Source: Chryseobacterium fluminis
GTDB lineage: Bacteria; Bacteroidota; Bacteroidia; Flavobacteriales; Weeksellaceae
DNA length: 64,000 bases
Direction: 5' to 3'
NCBI RefSeq assembly: GCF_026314945.1
Contig: NZ_CP111121.1
Location: 4,898,001-4,962,000, forward strand
Both the position numbers and the translations under genes were made by a program. Numbering within the stretch: position 1 is the stretch's first letter; each line of letters begins with the position of its first letter. Below are positions 25,930 through 35,203 of the stretch, in pieces. Below the pieces are notes generated by a model. It was not told where the DNA came from, made no database searches, and saw only the letters and a program-made list of their open reading frames with translations.

Positions 25930-26079
25930 ATTTTCTGTTAATCATAATATGGAATATTTGTAAGGGAAAGTAATATTACAAAAATTCCAGAGTGCTTGCT
26001 CAAAGCAGGATGACCACCTATTTTTGGCAGAAAAACTGAAGTGTCCAACATACTATGTTAGTCATCACCACTTAATTTC

Positions 26080-27249
26080 CTATTCTTTTTTGTGGTAATG
26101 TTTATCCATATACATACGCCAGATGATCACTATAACAGCCATAATCCCAAATATAATCCCTACCCAGGGGGTAACCGAGATCCCATACCGGTAGATAAAA
26201 AAACCGCCCACCGATGTTCCTAATGAAACTCCAAGATTTCCAAATGAAGTCTGAAGGCTGTTGGCAAATTCCTTAGCATGGGGTGCAGCTGAGATCATAT
26301 AACCGACACCGATCAGAAAACACGGTCCGTACATAATTCCCCAGAGACCGGTCACCAGGATAACCTGTAAAAATGAATCACCGGTATACTGAAATGCGAA
26401 AGGAACGATAAATAAGCCTGCCGTGAATAATAAAGCGGTCCGGAACATGTTCTTTCCTAAAAGCTTACCGGCAGCATAATTGGAAACGACACCCATGGCA
26501 CCGAATACCAGCAACAAAATACTTATTTCCCTTTCGCTCATATTTTTTTCTTTGCTGAGGTAATCTGCAAAGTAGCTGTAGGAACAAAACCAGGCCGTGA
26601 TCAAAAACAGATTCAGAAGCGTACCTGAAATAAACCTGGACCGGGTAAGTATAGAAAGCTGACTTTTAAAAGACGCAGGCTGCTCATTGGGCATAGGCGG
26701 AAGATACCTGATAATAATAAGGATCGTGAGCAGGATTATGAATCCCTGGATGATATAGGTCGACTGCCAGGAATAGAAGCTGGCGATAAACGTGCTTAAG
26801 GGAATTACTGTTACCTGGGCCAAGGCAATTCCCCCGATGATGACAGCTGTGAGTTTCATTTGTTCCTTTTGTGATGTTCCTTTTACCGCTGCGGCGATGG
26901 CCATCGAGAAAAAAGCGGGGTGCAGAAAAGTAGGCAATATCCTGAGGATCATTAAGATTAGAAAAGGCGGACTGAAGATCGAAAATACATTTGAAATTAA
27001 AAATAATCCCATGGCAGAGAGCATGATCGTTTTCTTATCGAACCTGGAAGCAAGTAACACCGTAAATGGTCCTGTGACAGCGATGAATAAAGCAAAAATA
27101 CTCAGAAGGTATCCGGCTGTTGCGATGTTAATATGATAATACTGAGCAATTTGGGGCAAAATACCAATAACTCCGAATTCGGTGCTGATAATTCCGACAA
27201 CACCCAGACATCCGATGTAGGCTGCCCTTTTATTTAAGTTTGTTTTCAT
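26080..27249 (-). CDS. MFS transporter
   Basis: 389 residues with twelve membrane segments and the major facilitator motif between helices 2 and 3 (LASRFDKKTIMLSAMGLF). The N-terminus (AAYIGCLGVVGIISTEFGVI) and overall pattern resemble drug or sugar efflux permeases of the arabinose-efflux type. A TetR regulator lies just upstream on the same strand and shares an operator-like palindrome with it. Confidence 0.9.
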   Translation of the reverse strand: MKTNLNKRAAYIGCLGVVGIISTEFGVIGILPQIAQYYHINIATAGYLLSIFALFIAVTGPFTVLLASRFDKKTIMLSAMGLFLISNVFSIFSPPFLILMILRILPTFLHPAFFSMAIAAAVKGTSQKEQMKLTAVIIGGIALAQVTVIPLSTFIASFYSWQSTYIIQGFIILLTILIIIRYLPPMPNEQPASFKSQLSILTRSRFISGTLLNLFLITAWFCSYSYFADYLSKEKNMSEREISILLLVFGAMGVVSNYAAGKLLGKNMFRTALLFTAGLFIVPFAFQYTGDSFLQVILVTGLWGIMYGPCFLIGVGYMISAAPHAKEFANSLQTSFGNLGVSLGTSVGGFFIYRYGISVTPWVGIIFGIMAVIVIIWRMYMDKHYHKKE

Positions 27250-27251
27250 AA

Positions 27252-27267
27252 TAAACTGAACGGTTTA
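27252..27267. promoter_or_regulatory. candidate TetR operator at the MFS gene
   Basis: TAAAC-TGAACG-GTTTA is a dyad immediately before the MFS start codon. A near-identical site lies before the TetR gene at 27946-27961. Confidence 0.6.
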
Positions 27268-27345
27268 AAATAGGATAAAAAAATATAGATTCGTAACCGG
27301 AGAAGAGCTTCTGACAGATTACGCTATTTAATAATGACTGATCTG

Positions 27346-27924
27346 TCATCTGATCATTTGGATCCATAGACTGATCATTGCATCAACTTGTGCTTTGTTA
27401 TTATAAAGGACAAAATTTTTGAGTAGAGTAGTAGAAGAACTTGAAAAAAATGAGGCAGCCGTTTTTATATCCAGTTCCTTTTTAATCAGTCTTTGCTCTA
27501 TACCGCGCTGCAAAATGGCCAGATAAACCTTTTCAATTTTCTTCTCATTTTCAGCCAGCATGGCATTAATCTCCTGGTCCACCATCGCAATTTCAAAGAT
27601 CATTCTTACAGCCAGGCATACTTTATGATCGCGGATGCTCTGTTGTACGGACATGTCCAGTATTTTCACGAGATCTTCCAAGGCATTTTCACTGCTGGTT
27701 GTGAGAAAAGATTGATATTCTGTCAGCTTAGACTTCTGATATTTATCGAGACATTTCAGTAAAAGTTCTTTTTTGTCACCATAAGTGGGATAAATGCTGC
27801 TTCTGTTGATCTTCATATGATTCTCGAGATCACTGAGCGATGTTACATGATATCCCTGCTCCCAAAAGAGATTCATAGCCACATCTAGCTTTTCTTCGTA
27901 TTCAAATTCTTTCTTTCTTGCCAT
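27346..27924 (-). CDS. TetR/AcrR-family transcriptional regulator
   Basis: 192 residues. The N-terminal helix-turn-helix is [20 protein letters not shown], then [20 protein letters not shown] and GDKKELL. The ligand domain is all-helical. It lies 96 bp upstream of the MFS gene, and both carry the same TAAAC...GTTTA dyad, so it probably represses itself and the transporter. Confidence 0.93.
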   Translation of the reverse strand: MARKKEFEYEEKLDVAMNLFWEQGYHVTSLSDLENHMKINRSSIYPTYGDKKELLLKCLDKYQKSKLTEYQSFLTTSSENALEDLVKILDMSVQQSIRDHKVCLAVRMIFEIAMVDQEINAMLAENEKKIEKVYLAILQRGIEQRLIKKELDIKTAASFFSSSSTTLLKNFVLYNNKAQVDAMISLWIQMIR

Positions 27925-27931
27925 TATGCTG

Positions 27932-27961
27932 CAAATATAGCATTTTAAACTGTTCGGTTTA
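27932..27961 (-). promoter_or_regulatory. TetR gene promoter with overlapping operator
   Basis: CAAATATA (27932-27939) reads TATATTTG on the minus strand, 8 bp before the ATG, so the message would be nearly leaderless. The dyad TAAAC-TGTTCG-GTTTA (27946-27961) sits directly upstream, inside the promoter. Confidence 0.6.
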
Positions 27962-28436
27962 TAATTTTAAATTTATTTTTAATTGTTAACCATTGTTATA
28001 CCCTGTTGTAATTATTATTTTCAATCTAAAAATAGAGTATACCTCGGATGTGCAATTCGTAATCAGACCAGGAATGCCGGCAGTTGAAAAATGTACTGAG
28101 CATAGATTGTAATAACGATAAAATAACTGGTCCTATTGTACGATTAATTTTAATAATATTCTAATAAATTAACGCTGGTTTTTTTTTAAATGGTCACAGT
28201 TTTGATGTAAAAGCTACCATAAAAGGATTACTGTTAAAAACATCATTAAAAGATCTTTCAACTCCTTTTGAACCAGATAACAAGCGGTGATTTCAGTAAA
28301 AAGTATTAGCAGGAAATGTCCGTCAGTTTTTAAAATTGTACGTAAATAAATATTGAATTGATAAATATTGTCTCCTTTTGAAATTATGTAAAAGGTTTAG
28401 CCGGTAGTTTATAATACAACCCAGTAAGAATAGAAA
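27962..28436. other. 475-bp noncoding region before tkt
   Basis: No gene found. Two copies of CTCCTTTTGAA occur at 28261 and 28372. No strong promoter consensus is visible for the pentose-phosphate genes. Confidence 0.5.
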
Positions 28437-30443
28437 ATGGAAAATAAAAATTTAATTCAGAAATGCATTGATACGGTAAGGATTTTAGCCGCTGATGCCG
28501 TACAGAAAGCAAACTCCGGACATCCCGGCACGCCTATGGCCTTAGCTCCGCTTGGGCATATTTTATGGTCGGGAGTTATGAATTACAATCCTGAAAATCC
28601 GGACTGGGCCAATCGTGACCGGTTTGTACTATCCTGTGGACATGCGTGCATGCTGCAGTACAGTTATCTGTATCTGACCGGATATCGAATTACCCTTGAC
28701 GATATCAAAAAATTCAGGCAATTGCACAGCATTACTGCCGGGCATCCGGAGTATCGGCTGACGCCCGGAATAGAAGTGACAACAGGTCCTCTTGGACAGG
28801 GATTTGCCAATGGTGTAGGAATGGCCATTGCCCAGCAGTATATGGCTGAACGGTATAATCGTCCGGATTTTAATATTTTCGATTATAAAATTTATGCCAT
28901 TTGCAGTGATGGTGACCTTATGGAAGGGGTTTCTGCCGAAGCCGCATCACTTGCAGGACACCTGGGATTGGGAAATATGATTTATTTTTATGACAGCAAC
29001 CATATTACGATAGAAGGAGCGACTGATCTCGCTTTTGATGAAGAGGTATCCAAAAGGTTTCAGGCGTATGGATGGCATGTGCAGGAGGTGCAGGATATCA
29101 ATGATCTGGAAGCATTATCTGCTGCGATCAGGAATGCGCAGGAGGAAACCGGGCGTCCGTCGCTCATAAAAGTCCACAGCCAAATTGGTTACGGAAGTCC
29201 CAACAAGCGCGATTCTGCGGCTGCCCATGGCTCGCCTCTGGGAATAGATGAGGTTCGCCTGGTTAAAAAGAATTTTGGATTCGATCAGGAAAAAGACTTT
29301 AACGTCCCTCCCGATGTTTTGGATTTTTACCATAAAGCAGGCAGAGATTCTTCGGAAAATGAAAAGCAGTGGAACAAGCTGTATGAAAATTATAAAAAAA
29401 CATATCCTGACCTTGCCGAAGAATATGAAGCCGTTATTTCCGGTCAGTTGCCAAAAGATTGGCAAGATAAACTGCCCGTTTTTGAAACCGGTAAACCCAT
29501 CGCAACCCGTAAGGCTTCGGGTCAGACCTTAAATGCCATTGCGGAAGACCTGCCTCAGCTGATCGGCGGTTCAGCAGATCTGTCCCCTTCTACCAATACA
29601 ATGCTGGACGGTTATCCGTCCTTTGCCGTTAAGCAGCGGGATGGGCGTAACTTCCACTATGGAATCCGTGAACATGCCATGGGTGCTGTCCTTAACGGGA
29701 TGGCTCTAAGTAATTATCTCATTCCTTATGGCGCCACATTTTTAATATTCTCAGACTATATGCGTCCGCCGCTGCGACTCGCTGCGATGATGAAAATACG
29801 TCCAATCATGGTTTTTACCCATGACAGCATCGGTCTCGGTGAAGACGGAACAACCCACCAGCCGGTAGAGCAACTCATCGGATTGCGGACCGTTCCCAAT
29901 ATGACTGTTATCCGGCCGGCAGATGCCAATGAAACGGCACAGGCCTGGCGGGTAGCGATTCAGCATACAGACGGACCGGTAGCACTTGCATTGACCCGGC
30001 AGGAAATTCCGGTCATCGATCAGAATAAATATACAACAGCGAAAGATCTTGAAAAAGGGGCGTACATTCTTTCAGATTCTGAAGGAACACCTGATGTCAT
30101 TCTTATCGCCAGCGGATCGGAAGTTCATTTAATTTTAAAAGCACAGGAGGAGCTGGAGAAAGACCATATTAACGCACGGGTGGTCAGCATGCCTTCCTGG
30201 AATCTATTTGATAAACAAAGTAATGAATACAAAGAACGGGTGCTACCGCGAAGTATTCGAAAAAGATTAGCTGTGGAAGCGGGTTCACCGGTTGGCTGGA
30301 TGAAATATACGACTGACGATGGAGAGGTTATTGGAATCGATAGGTTTGGTGAGTCTGCACCGGCTGAAGAAATCATGAAAGAATATGGTTTTACGGTAGA
30401 AAATGTGATAAAAACAGCAAAAGCTCTAATTTTGAAAAAGTAA
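28437..30443 (+). CDS. tkt: transketolase
   Basis: 668 residues, the usual full length. Thiamine diphosphate binding is shown by GDGDLMEG-type sequence (SDGDLMEGVSAEAASLAGHL), the catalytic glutamate by YGIREHAMGAVLNG, and substrate histidines by NSGHPGTP and HGSPLG. It moves two-carbon units between sugar phosphates in the non-oxidative pentose phosphate pathway. It leads a one-strand cluster with rpiB, gnd, zwf and pgl. Confidence 0.96.
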   Translation: MENKNLIQKCIDTVRILAADAVQKANSGHPGTPMALAPLGHILWSGVMNYNPENPDWANRDRFVLSCGHACMLQYSYLYLTGYRITLDDIKKFRQLHSITAGHPEYRLTPGIEVTTGPLGQGFANGVGMAIAQQYMAERYNRPDFNIFDYKIYAICSDGDLMEGVSAEAASLAGHLGLGNMIYFYDSNHITIEGATDLAFDEEVSKRFQAYGWHVQEVQDINDLEALSAAIRNAQEETGRPSLIKVHSQIGYGSPNKRDSAAAHGSPLGIDEVRLVKKNFGFDQEKDFNVPPDVLDFYHKAGRDSSENEKQWNKLYENYKKTYPDLAEEYEAVISGQLPKDWQDKLPVFETGKPIATRKASGQTLNAIAEDLPQLIGGSADLSPSTNTMLDGYPSFAVKQRDGRNFHYGIREHAMGAVLNGMALSNYLIPYGATFLIFSDYMRPPLRLAAMMKIRPIMVFTHDSIGLGEDGTTHQPVEQLIGLRTVPNMTVIRPADANETAQAWRVAIQHTDGPVALALTRQEIPVIDQNKYTTAKDLEKGAYILSDSEGTPDVILIASGSEVHLILKAQEELEKDHINARVVSMPSWNLFDKQSNEYKERVLPRSIRKRLAVEAGSPVGWMKYTTDDGEVIGIDRFGESAPAEEIMKEYGFTVENVIKTAKALILKK

Positions 30444-30511
30444 CAGGATTTTTCACGAACTTAGTATAGCAACTTTCATAAAAAATCAGCTTAATTAAAA
30501 ACAAAAGGAAA

Positions 30512-30976
30512 ATGCTTGTAGCAATGAGAAAAGTAGGAATCTGTGCAGATCATGGAGGGTTTGAACTTAAAGAGAGAATAAAATCTTTTCTGATGGAAAA
30601 ACAGTTGGAACCCGTGGATTACGGTGCCACAGAACTCGATAACAGCGATGACTTTCCCGATTATGTCATTCCCTTGGCAAAGGCTGTTGCTTCGGGAGAC
30701 GTTTGGCGGGGAATAGCAATTTGTGGCAGCGGTGTGGGTGCCTGTATTGCGGCTAATAAGATTTCCGGCATCCGTGCAGCCCTTGTTTCAGATCATTTTT
30801 CAGCACACCAGGGCGTGGAGGATGATGATATGAACTTACTCTGTCTCGGAGGACGTGTAACAGGACATGCAGCTGCAGAAGAACTGGTTTCAGCTTTTTT
30901 AAATGCCCGGTTTATCGGTGCTGAAAGACATTTGCGACGGCTTGGGAAAATCCAGGCCCTGGAAAATGGCATATAA
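30512..30976 (+). CDS. rpiB: ribose-5-phosphate isomerase B family protein
   Basis: 154 residues; a second ATG at 30527 gives MRKVGICADHGGFELK and may be the true start. The RpiB/LacAB signature is CADHGGFELKER, DFPDYVIPLAKAV and the active-site CGSGVGACIAANK. It interconverts ribulose-5-phosphate and ribose-5-phosphate. Its position inside the cluster supports this over an allose or galactose isomerase role. Confidence 0.9.
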   Translation: MLVAMRKVGICADHGGFELKERIKSFLMEKQLEPVDYGATELDNSDDFPDYVIPLAKAVASGDVWRGIAICGSGVGACIAANKISGIRAALVSDHFSAHQGVEDDDMNLLCLGGRVTGHAAAEELVSAFLNARFIGAERHLRRLGKIQALENGI

Positions 30977-31194
30977 TAGAAATAATTCAAGACCTGTTCT
31001 AAATTTAATTTTAAAGCAGGAAAAGGTAGAAAAAAAATAAAAGAATTTGAAATCATTAACGAATATAATAGCAATGAATTATCCGGACAATCCCAACAGG
31101 AATTTTCAGGCTTTCGATATTCTAAGTATTTCTCAATGATTTAGTATAGAAGACTAAGCGTATACATCAAACATTGAAATAAATAAAAAAGATA

Positions 31195-32652
31195 ATGCAA
31201 AATTTACAGGAAGATATTATTATGAAACAAGAAAATAAAAATGCATTCGGCATGATCGGTTTGGGAACCATGGGCTCCAACCTTTTACAAAATATCGCAG
31301 ACCACGGCTACCCTTGTGCAGGATACGACAACAGCCCTGAAAAAGTAAATGCCCTTAATGCTTTGGATAATGAAAATATTGAAGGATTTTCAGACTTGAA
31401 AAAATTTACAGACAGTCTTGCAAGGCCGAGGATCGTTATGATGCTGGTACCTGCCGGTGAGATCGTAGATCATGTTATAGATGAATTGCTGGGTGTTCTG
31501 GATAAAGGTGACATTATTATCGATGGTGGAAACTCGCATTATACGGATACCGAAAGAAGATATCAGGAATTGGAAGGCAAAGGTCTTCATTTTGTGGGAA
31601 TGGGGGTATCAGGAGGAGAAGAAGGAGCCCGCCGCGGTCCGAGTATGATGCCGGGAGGAGATAAAGAAGCCTACGAAATGATAAAACCTGTTCTGGAAAA
31701 AATTGCTGCCCAGGTTAATAACGAACCTACCGTAGCTTTCATGGGAAACCGTTCGGCAGGACACTTTGTGAAAATGGTACACAATGGTATTGAGTATGCC
31801 ATCATGCAGTTAATCTCCGAATCCTATGAGATCATGAAAAAGGGGCTTGGAATGGATAACGGACAGATCCATGAGGTATATAAGAAATGGAACCAGGGTC
31901 GTCTGAAATCTTATCTGCTGGAAATTACAACCGATATCTTTGCCTTCAAAAATGAGGGTGAAAATGACTTTCTGCTTGATAATATTCGGGATGAAGCCAA
32001 GGCAAAGGGTACCGGAAAATGGACCTCCCAGGCAGCCATGGATTTGCACCTTCCCACACCCGTCATCGATATTGCAGTTTCCATGAGAGATCTTTCTACA
32101 TTAAAATCGCTGAGAGTACAGGCGTCAGAAATGTATCCTGATGAGACCGAAATGAAGTATGAGGACCGTGGTGCCGACTATTGTGACCAGCTTGAAGAGG
32201 CCTTTTATTTTGCCATGGTTTCAGCGTATGCCCAGGGCATGCACTTGCTGTATCAGGCGAATGAAGAATTTAAATATGACCTAAACTTAGACCTTATTGC
32301 CAAAATATGGCGCGGAGGATGCATCATAAGATCCGAATTTCTGGAGGATATTTATGCTGCTTTCAATCAGGATCCTAAGTTGCAGCATCTGCTCCTCGAC
32401 AAATCGGTTTCTGAAGATCTCAAGAGAAGCATTACCGGCATCCGGACGGTGGTTTCAGATGCTGTCCTGCACGGTATCGCGACTCCTGCGTTTTCCGCAT
32501 CCTTAACTTATTTTGATGATTTCCGCTGCGAAAATATGCCGACTAACCTTATTCAGGCACAACGAGATTATTTCGGATCCCATACCTACGAACTGAAAGC
32601 CAAGGAAGGCGTATTTCATACCAAATGGGTCATGGAAAATATTAAGGAATAA
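31195..32652 (+). CDS. gnd: 6-phosphogluconate dehydrogenase, decarboxylating
   Basis: 485 residues; an ATG at 31222 (MKQENKNAFGMIGLGTMG) gives the more typical start. The cofactor motif is GLGTMG, the substrate motifs are GGNSHYTDTERR and VSGGEEGARRGPSMMPGG, and the catalytic lysine and asparagine are in GHFVKMVHNGIEYA. It makes ribulose-5-phosphate, CO2 and NADPH from 6-phosphogluconate. Confidence 0.95.
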   Translation: MQNLQEDIIMKQENKNAFGMIGLGTMGSNLLQNIADHGYPCAGYDNSPEKVNALNALDNENIEGFSDLKKFTDSLARPRIVMMLVPAGEIVDHVIDELLGVLDKGDIIIDGGNSHYTDTERRYQELEGKGLHFVGMGVSGGEEGARRGPSMMPGGDKEAYEMIKPVLEKIAAQVNNEPTVAFMGNRSAGHFVKMVHNGIEYAIMQLISESYEIMKKGLGMDNGQIHEVYKKWNQGRLKSYLLEITTDIFAFKNEGENDFLLDNIRDEAKAKGTGKWTSQAAMDLHLPTPVIDIAVSMRDLSTLKSLRVQASEMYPDETEMKYEDRGADYCDQLEEAFYFAMVSAYAQGMHLLYQANEEFKYDLNLDLIAKIWRGGCIIRSEFLEDIYAAFNQDPKLQHLLLDKSVSEDLKRSITGIRTVVSDAVLHGIATPAFSASLTYFDDFRCENMPTNLIQAQRDYFGSHTYELKAKEGVFHTKWVMENIKE

Positions 32653-32681
32653 TCAGTTTAACAATATTTTAAAATTTAACT

Positions 32682-34208
32682 ATGCCACGCACGTCAGATA
32701 TAACAATACATCCCACTGTTTTAATTATTTTCGGGGCCAACGGAGATCTCACCAAGAGAAAGATCATCCCTGCCCTGTATAATCTGTTTCTTGAAAAACG
32801 TCTTCCTGAAAAATTTGCCATAATAGGAACTTCCAGAACGAAATTCAGTGATGAGAAATACCGTGATTCCCTGTTGGAGGGAATCAATGAATTTTCCAGA
32901 AAAGGTAAAGCTAAAGAGGAGGAATGGGCTGAGTTTTCTTCACATATCTCATATCAGGCAGCGGATATTAACAATGTGGATTCTTACAATGAATTTTACT
33001 CAAAAATAAAAACATTACAGGAAGAATGGAAGCAGAATGCTTCAGTATTGTACTACTGTGCCGTATCTCCTGATCTGTTCTGTACCATCGCCGAAAATAT
33101 TTCCAAAAGCAAACTGGAAAATGATAAAGACAGAACGCGTATCATTATTGAGAAACCGTTTGGCAGGGATCTCGAATCCGCAAAAGCTTTAAATGCTAAT
33201 CTGCTGACTATTTTTAATGAGCAGCAGATTTACAGGATAGATCATTATTTAGGAAAAGAGGTCGTTCAGAATGTAATGGCATTCCGTTTTGCCAATACGA
33301 TTATGGAGCCTTTATGGAACCGGACTTATATTGAGCATGTCCAGATTTCTGTAACAGAACAGATCGGTGTGGAAAACCGGGGAAGTTATTTCGACAATGC
33401 CGGGATCCTGCGGGATATGATCCAGAATCACCTGCTGCAGTTATTATGCATTGTTGCGATGGAACCTCCTGTAAATTTTGACGCTGATCTTGTGCGTGAC
33501 CGGAAAGTTGAGGTGCTGAAGGCGATACGGAAAATCGCACCCGGAATGATAGATAATATTGCAGTGAGAGGCCAGTATGGTTCCGGCTGGGTAGAGGGAA
33601 AAGAAGTTTCCGGCTACCGTGAGGAATCAGATGTTTCTGCAGATTCTAATACGGAAACCTATGCGGCCATGAAATTTCATATTGATAACTGGCGCTGGCA
33701 GGGAGTACCCTTTTACCTGCGCACCGGCAAAAGACTTTTCGAATCGGCTTCGCATATCATTGTACAGTTCCGGGAAGTCCCGCATAACATTTTCAGCAAT
33801 GACGAAAGAAATCTTCCGAAAGCAAACAGGCTCATCATCAGTATCCAGCCCGATATGGCGATCAGGTTTCAGCTTGAAAGTAAAACGCCGGGTCTTGAAA
33901 TGACCCTGAATACGGTAAATATGACCTTCGATTATTCAGGAAAAACCAAAACAGATTCACCGGAAGCCTACGAAACGCTTTTATTGGATGTGATTTCAGG
34001 AGATCAGACTTTATTCATGCGTGCAGATCAGGTAGAGGCAGCCTGGGAGGTTGTCATGCCGATCCTTGATTACTGGGAGAATAATAAAATGACCAATTTT
34101 CCCAATTACCCTGCCAATTCCTGGGGTCCTGAAAATGCAGAAGCACTCATTGCAAAAGATGGATTTCATTGGATCAATTTACCACACAAAAACAAGAGCA
34201 AACAATGA
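32682..34208 (+). CDS. zwf: glucose-6-phosphate 1-dehydrogenase
   Basis: 508 residues. The nucleotide motif is FGANGDLTKRKIIPAL, the active-site motif is YRIDHYLGKEVVQN, and EKPFGRDL precedes it. It oxidises glucose-6-phosphate to the lactone with NADP, the entry step of the oxidative branch. It lies 29 bp after gnd and overlaps pgl by four bases. Confidence 0.96.
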   Translation: MPRTSDITIHPTVLIIFGANGDLTKRKIIPALYNLFLEKRLPEKFAIIGTSRTKFSDEKYRDSLLEGINEFSRKGKAKEEEWAEFSSHISYQAADINNVDSYNEFYSKIKTLQEEWKQNASVLYYCAVSPDLFCTIAENISKSKLENDKDRTRIIIEKPFGRDLESAKALNANLLTIFNEQQIYRIDHYLGKEVVQNVMAFRFANTIMEPLWNRTYIEHVQISVTEQIGVENRGSYFDNAGILRDMIQNHLLQLLCIVAMEPPVNFDADLVRDRKVEVLKAIRKIAPGMIDNIAVRGQYGSGWVEGKEVSGYREESDVSADSNTETYAAMKFHIDNWRWQGVPFYLRTGKRLFESASHIIVQFREVPHNIFSNDERNLPKANRLIISIQPDMAIRFQLESKTPGLEMTLNTVNMTFDYSGKTKTDSPEAYETLLLDVISGDQTLFMRADQVEAAWEVVMPILDYWENNKMTNFPNYPANSWGPENAEALIAKDGFHWINLPHKNKSKQ

Positions 34209-34930
34209 CGGATTTAAAGATATTTAAAGAGGTTGACGACTTATTGGACCAGTTGGCGGAAATGATATGCGAGGCTTCGGAAAAAGCCATCGGGGAACGG
34301 GGACAATTTAACTTCGTACTTTCCGGCGGAAGTTCACCACAGAAGCTATACGAACTGCTGGCCTCCGAAAGATTTAAACACAAGATCAATTGGGACAAAG
34401 TCTGTTTTTTCTTCGGTGATGAAAGATTCGTACCCGCAGATGATGGCAGAAGAAACTCTCTAATGGCTGAACAGGCGCTGTTTAACCCACTGAAAATTAA
34501 AAAAACGAACATTTTCGAAGTTGATACTTCAGGTACACCGGAGGAATCGGCTCAGAAATACTGGAATGCTGTTACAAAACATTTTTCAGGAAAACCGGTT
34601 GAGTTTGATTTTATTCTTCTGGGACTCGGTGATAATTCACATACCGCTTCGCTATTTCCTGATACTCCCGTATTGGAAGAGAAGGAGGCCACGATAAAAT
34701 CAGTTTTTGTTGCTGAGGTTGAAATATTTCGCATTACAATGACCGCTCCATTAATTAATAAGGCAAGACATATCGCATTTTTGGTTTTCGGAAAGGAAAA
34801 ATCTGAAGCTGTTTTTCATGTGCTGGAGGACAAATCAGGTTCAGCCTGTCAATATCCCGGACGGCTGATCAATTCAGATGAGAAAAAGGTGTTTTGGTTT
34901 CTGGATTCTTCCGCAGCTTCAAAATTGTGA
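34205..34930 (+). CDS. pgl: 6-phosphogluconolactonase
   Basis: 241 residues from the ATG at 34205, which overlaps the zwf stop as ATGA. An earlier in-frame start at 34169 lies inside zwf and is unlikely. Family motifs are VLSGGSSPQKLYELL, FFGDERFVP and LLGLGDNSHTASLFP. It hydrolyses 6-phosphogluconolactone, the step between Zwf and Gnd, and is probably translationally coupled to zwf. Confidence 0.94.
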   Translation: MTDLKIFKEVDDLLDQLAEMICEASEKAIGERGQFNFVLSGGSSPQKLYELLASERFKHKINWDKVCFFFGDERFVPADDGRRNSLMAEQALFNPLKIKKTNIFEVDTSGTPEESAQKYWNAVTKHFSGKPVEFDFILLGLGDNSHTASLFPDTPVLEEKEATIKSVFVAEVEIFRITMTAPLINKARHIAFLVFGKEKSEAVFHVLEDKSGSACQYPGRLINSDEKKVFWFLDSSAASKL

Positions 34931-34963
34931 TGGTTGTGCTTATGAGATATATTATCACTAAAT

Positions 34964-35082
34964 GAAGATGTATTACAACTAAACGATGTGGGTTGAGAAT
35001 CGTTCAAACGAAATCTTTCTCGTATAGGGATACAGGAAAACTTCATGAAAAAGGCCGTTTACACGAGTTGCGAGACGGCCTC
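34964..35082 (+). repeat. 120-bp dispersed repeat, copy 1
   Basis: It contains ACAACTAAACGATGTGGGTT, GATACAGGAAAA and a terminal hairpin AGGCCGT...ACGGCCT (35052-35058 and 35075-35081). It begins 33 bp after pgl on the same strand. Further copies are at 44148 (minus) and 52525 (plus). The hairpin could terminate the pentose-phosphate transcript. Confidence 0.85.
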
Positions 35083-35203
35083 ATCTAATTTTTAATTGAG
35101 TATAGAAAACAGGTATAAATATAAACAGAAATTTCAGCAGGGTTGGATATATCCATGAGACTTTTTTGTTATTCTGCTTTTCCGGATGAGTAATACAAAG
35201 GTT

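Larger units (their letters stand above)
24938..26079. other. 1.1-kb AT-rich region with decayed or tiny genes
   Basis: No normal-sized gene is present. The region holds a degenerate double-glycine leader frame and two very short membrane-peptide frames, each listed separately. The rest shows no family I recognise. Confidence 0.6.
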
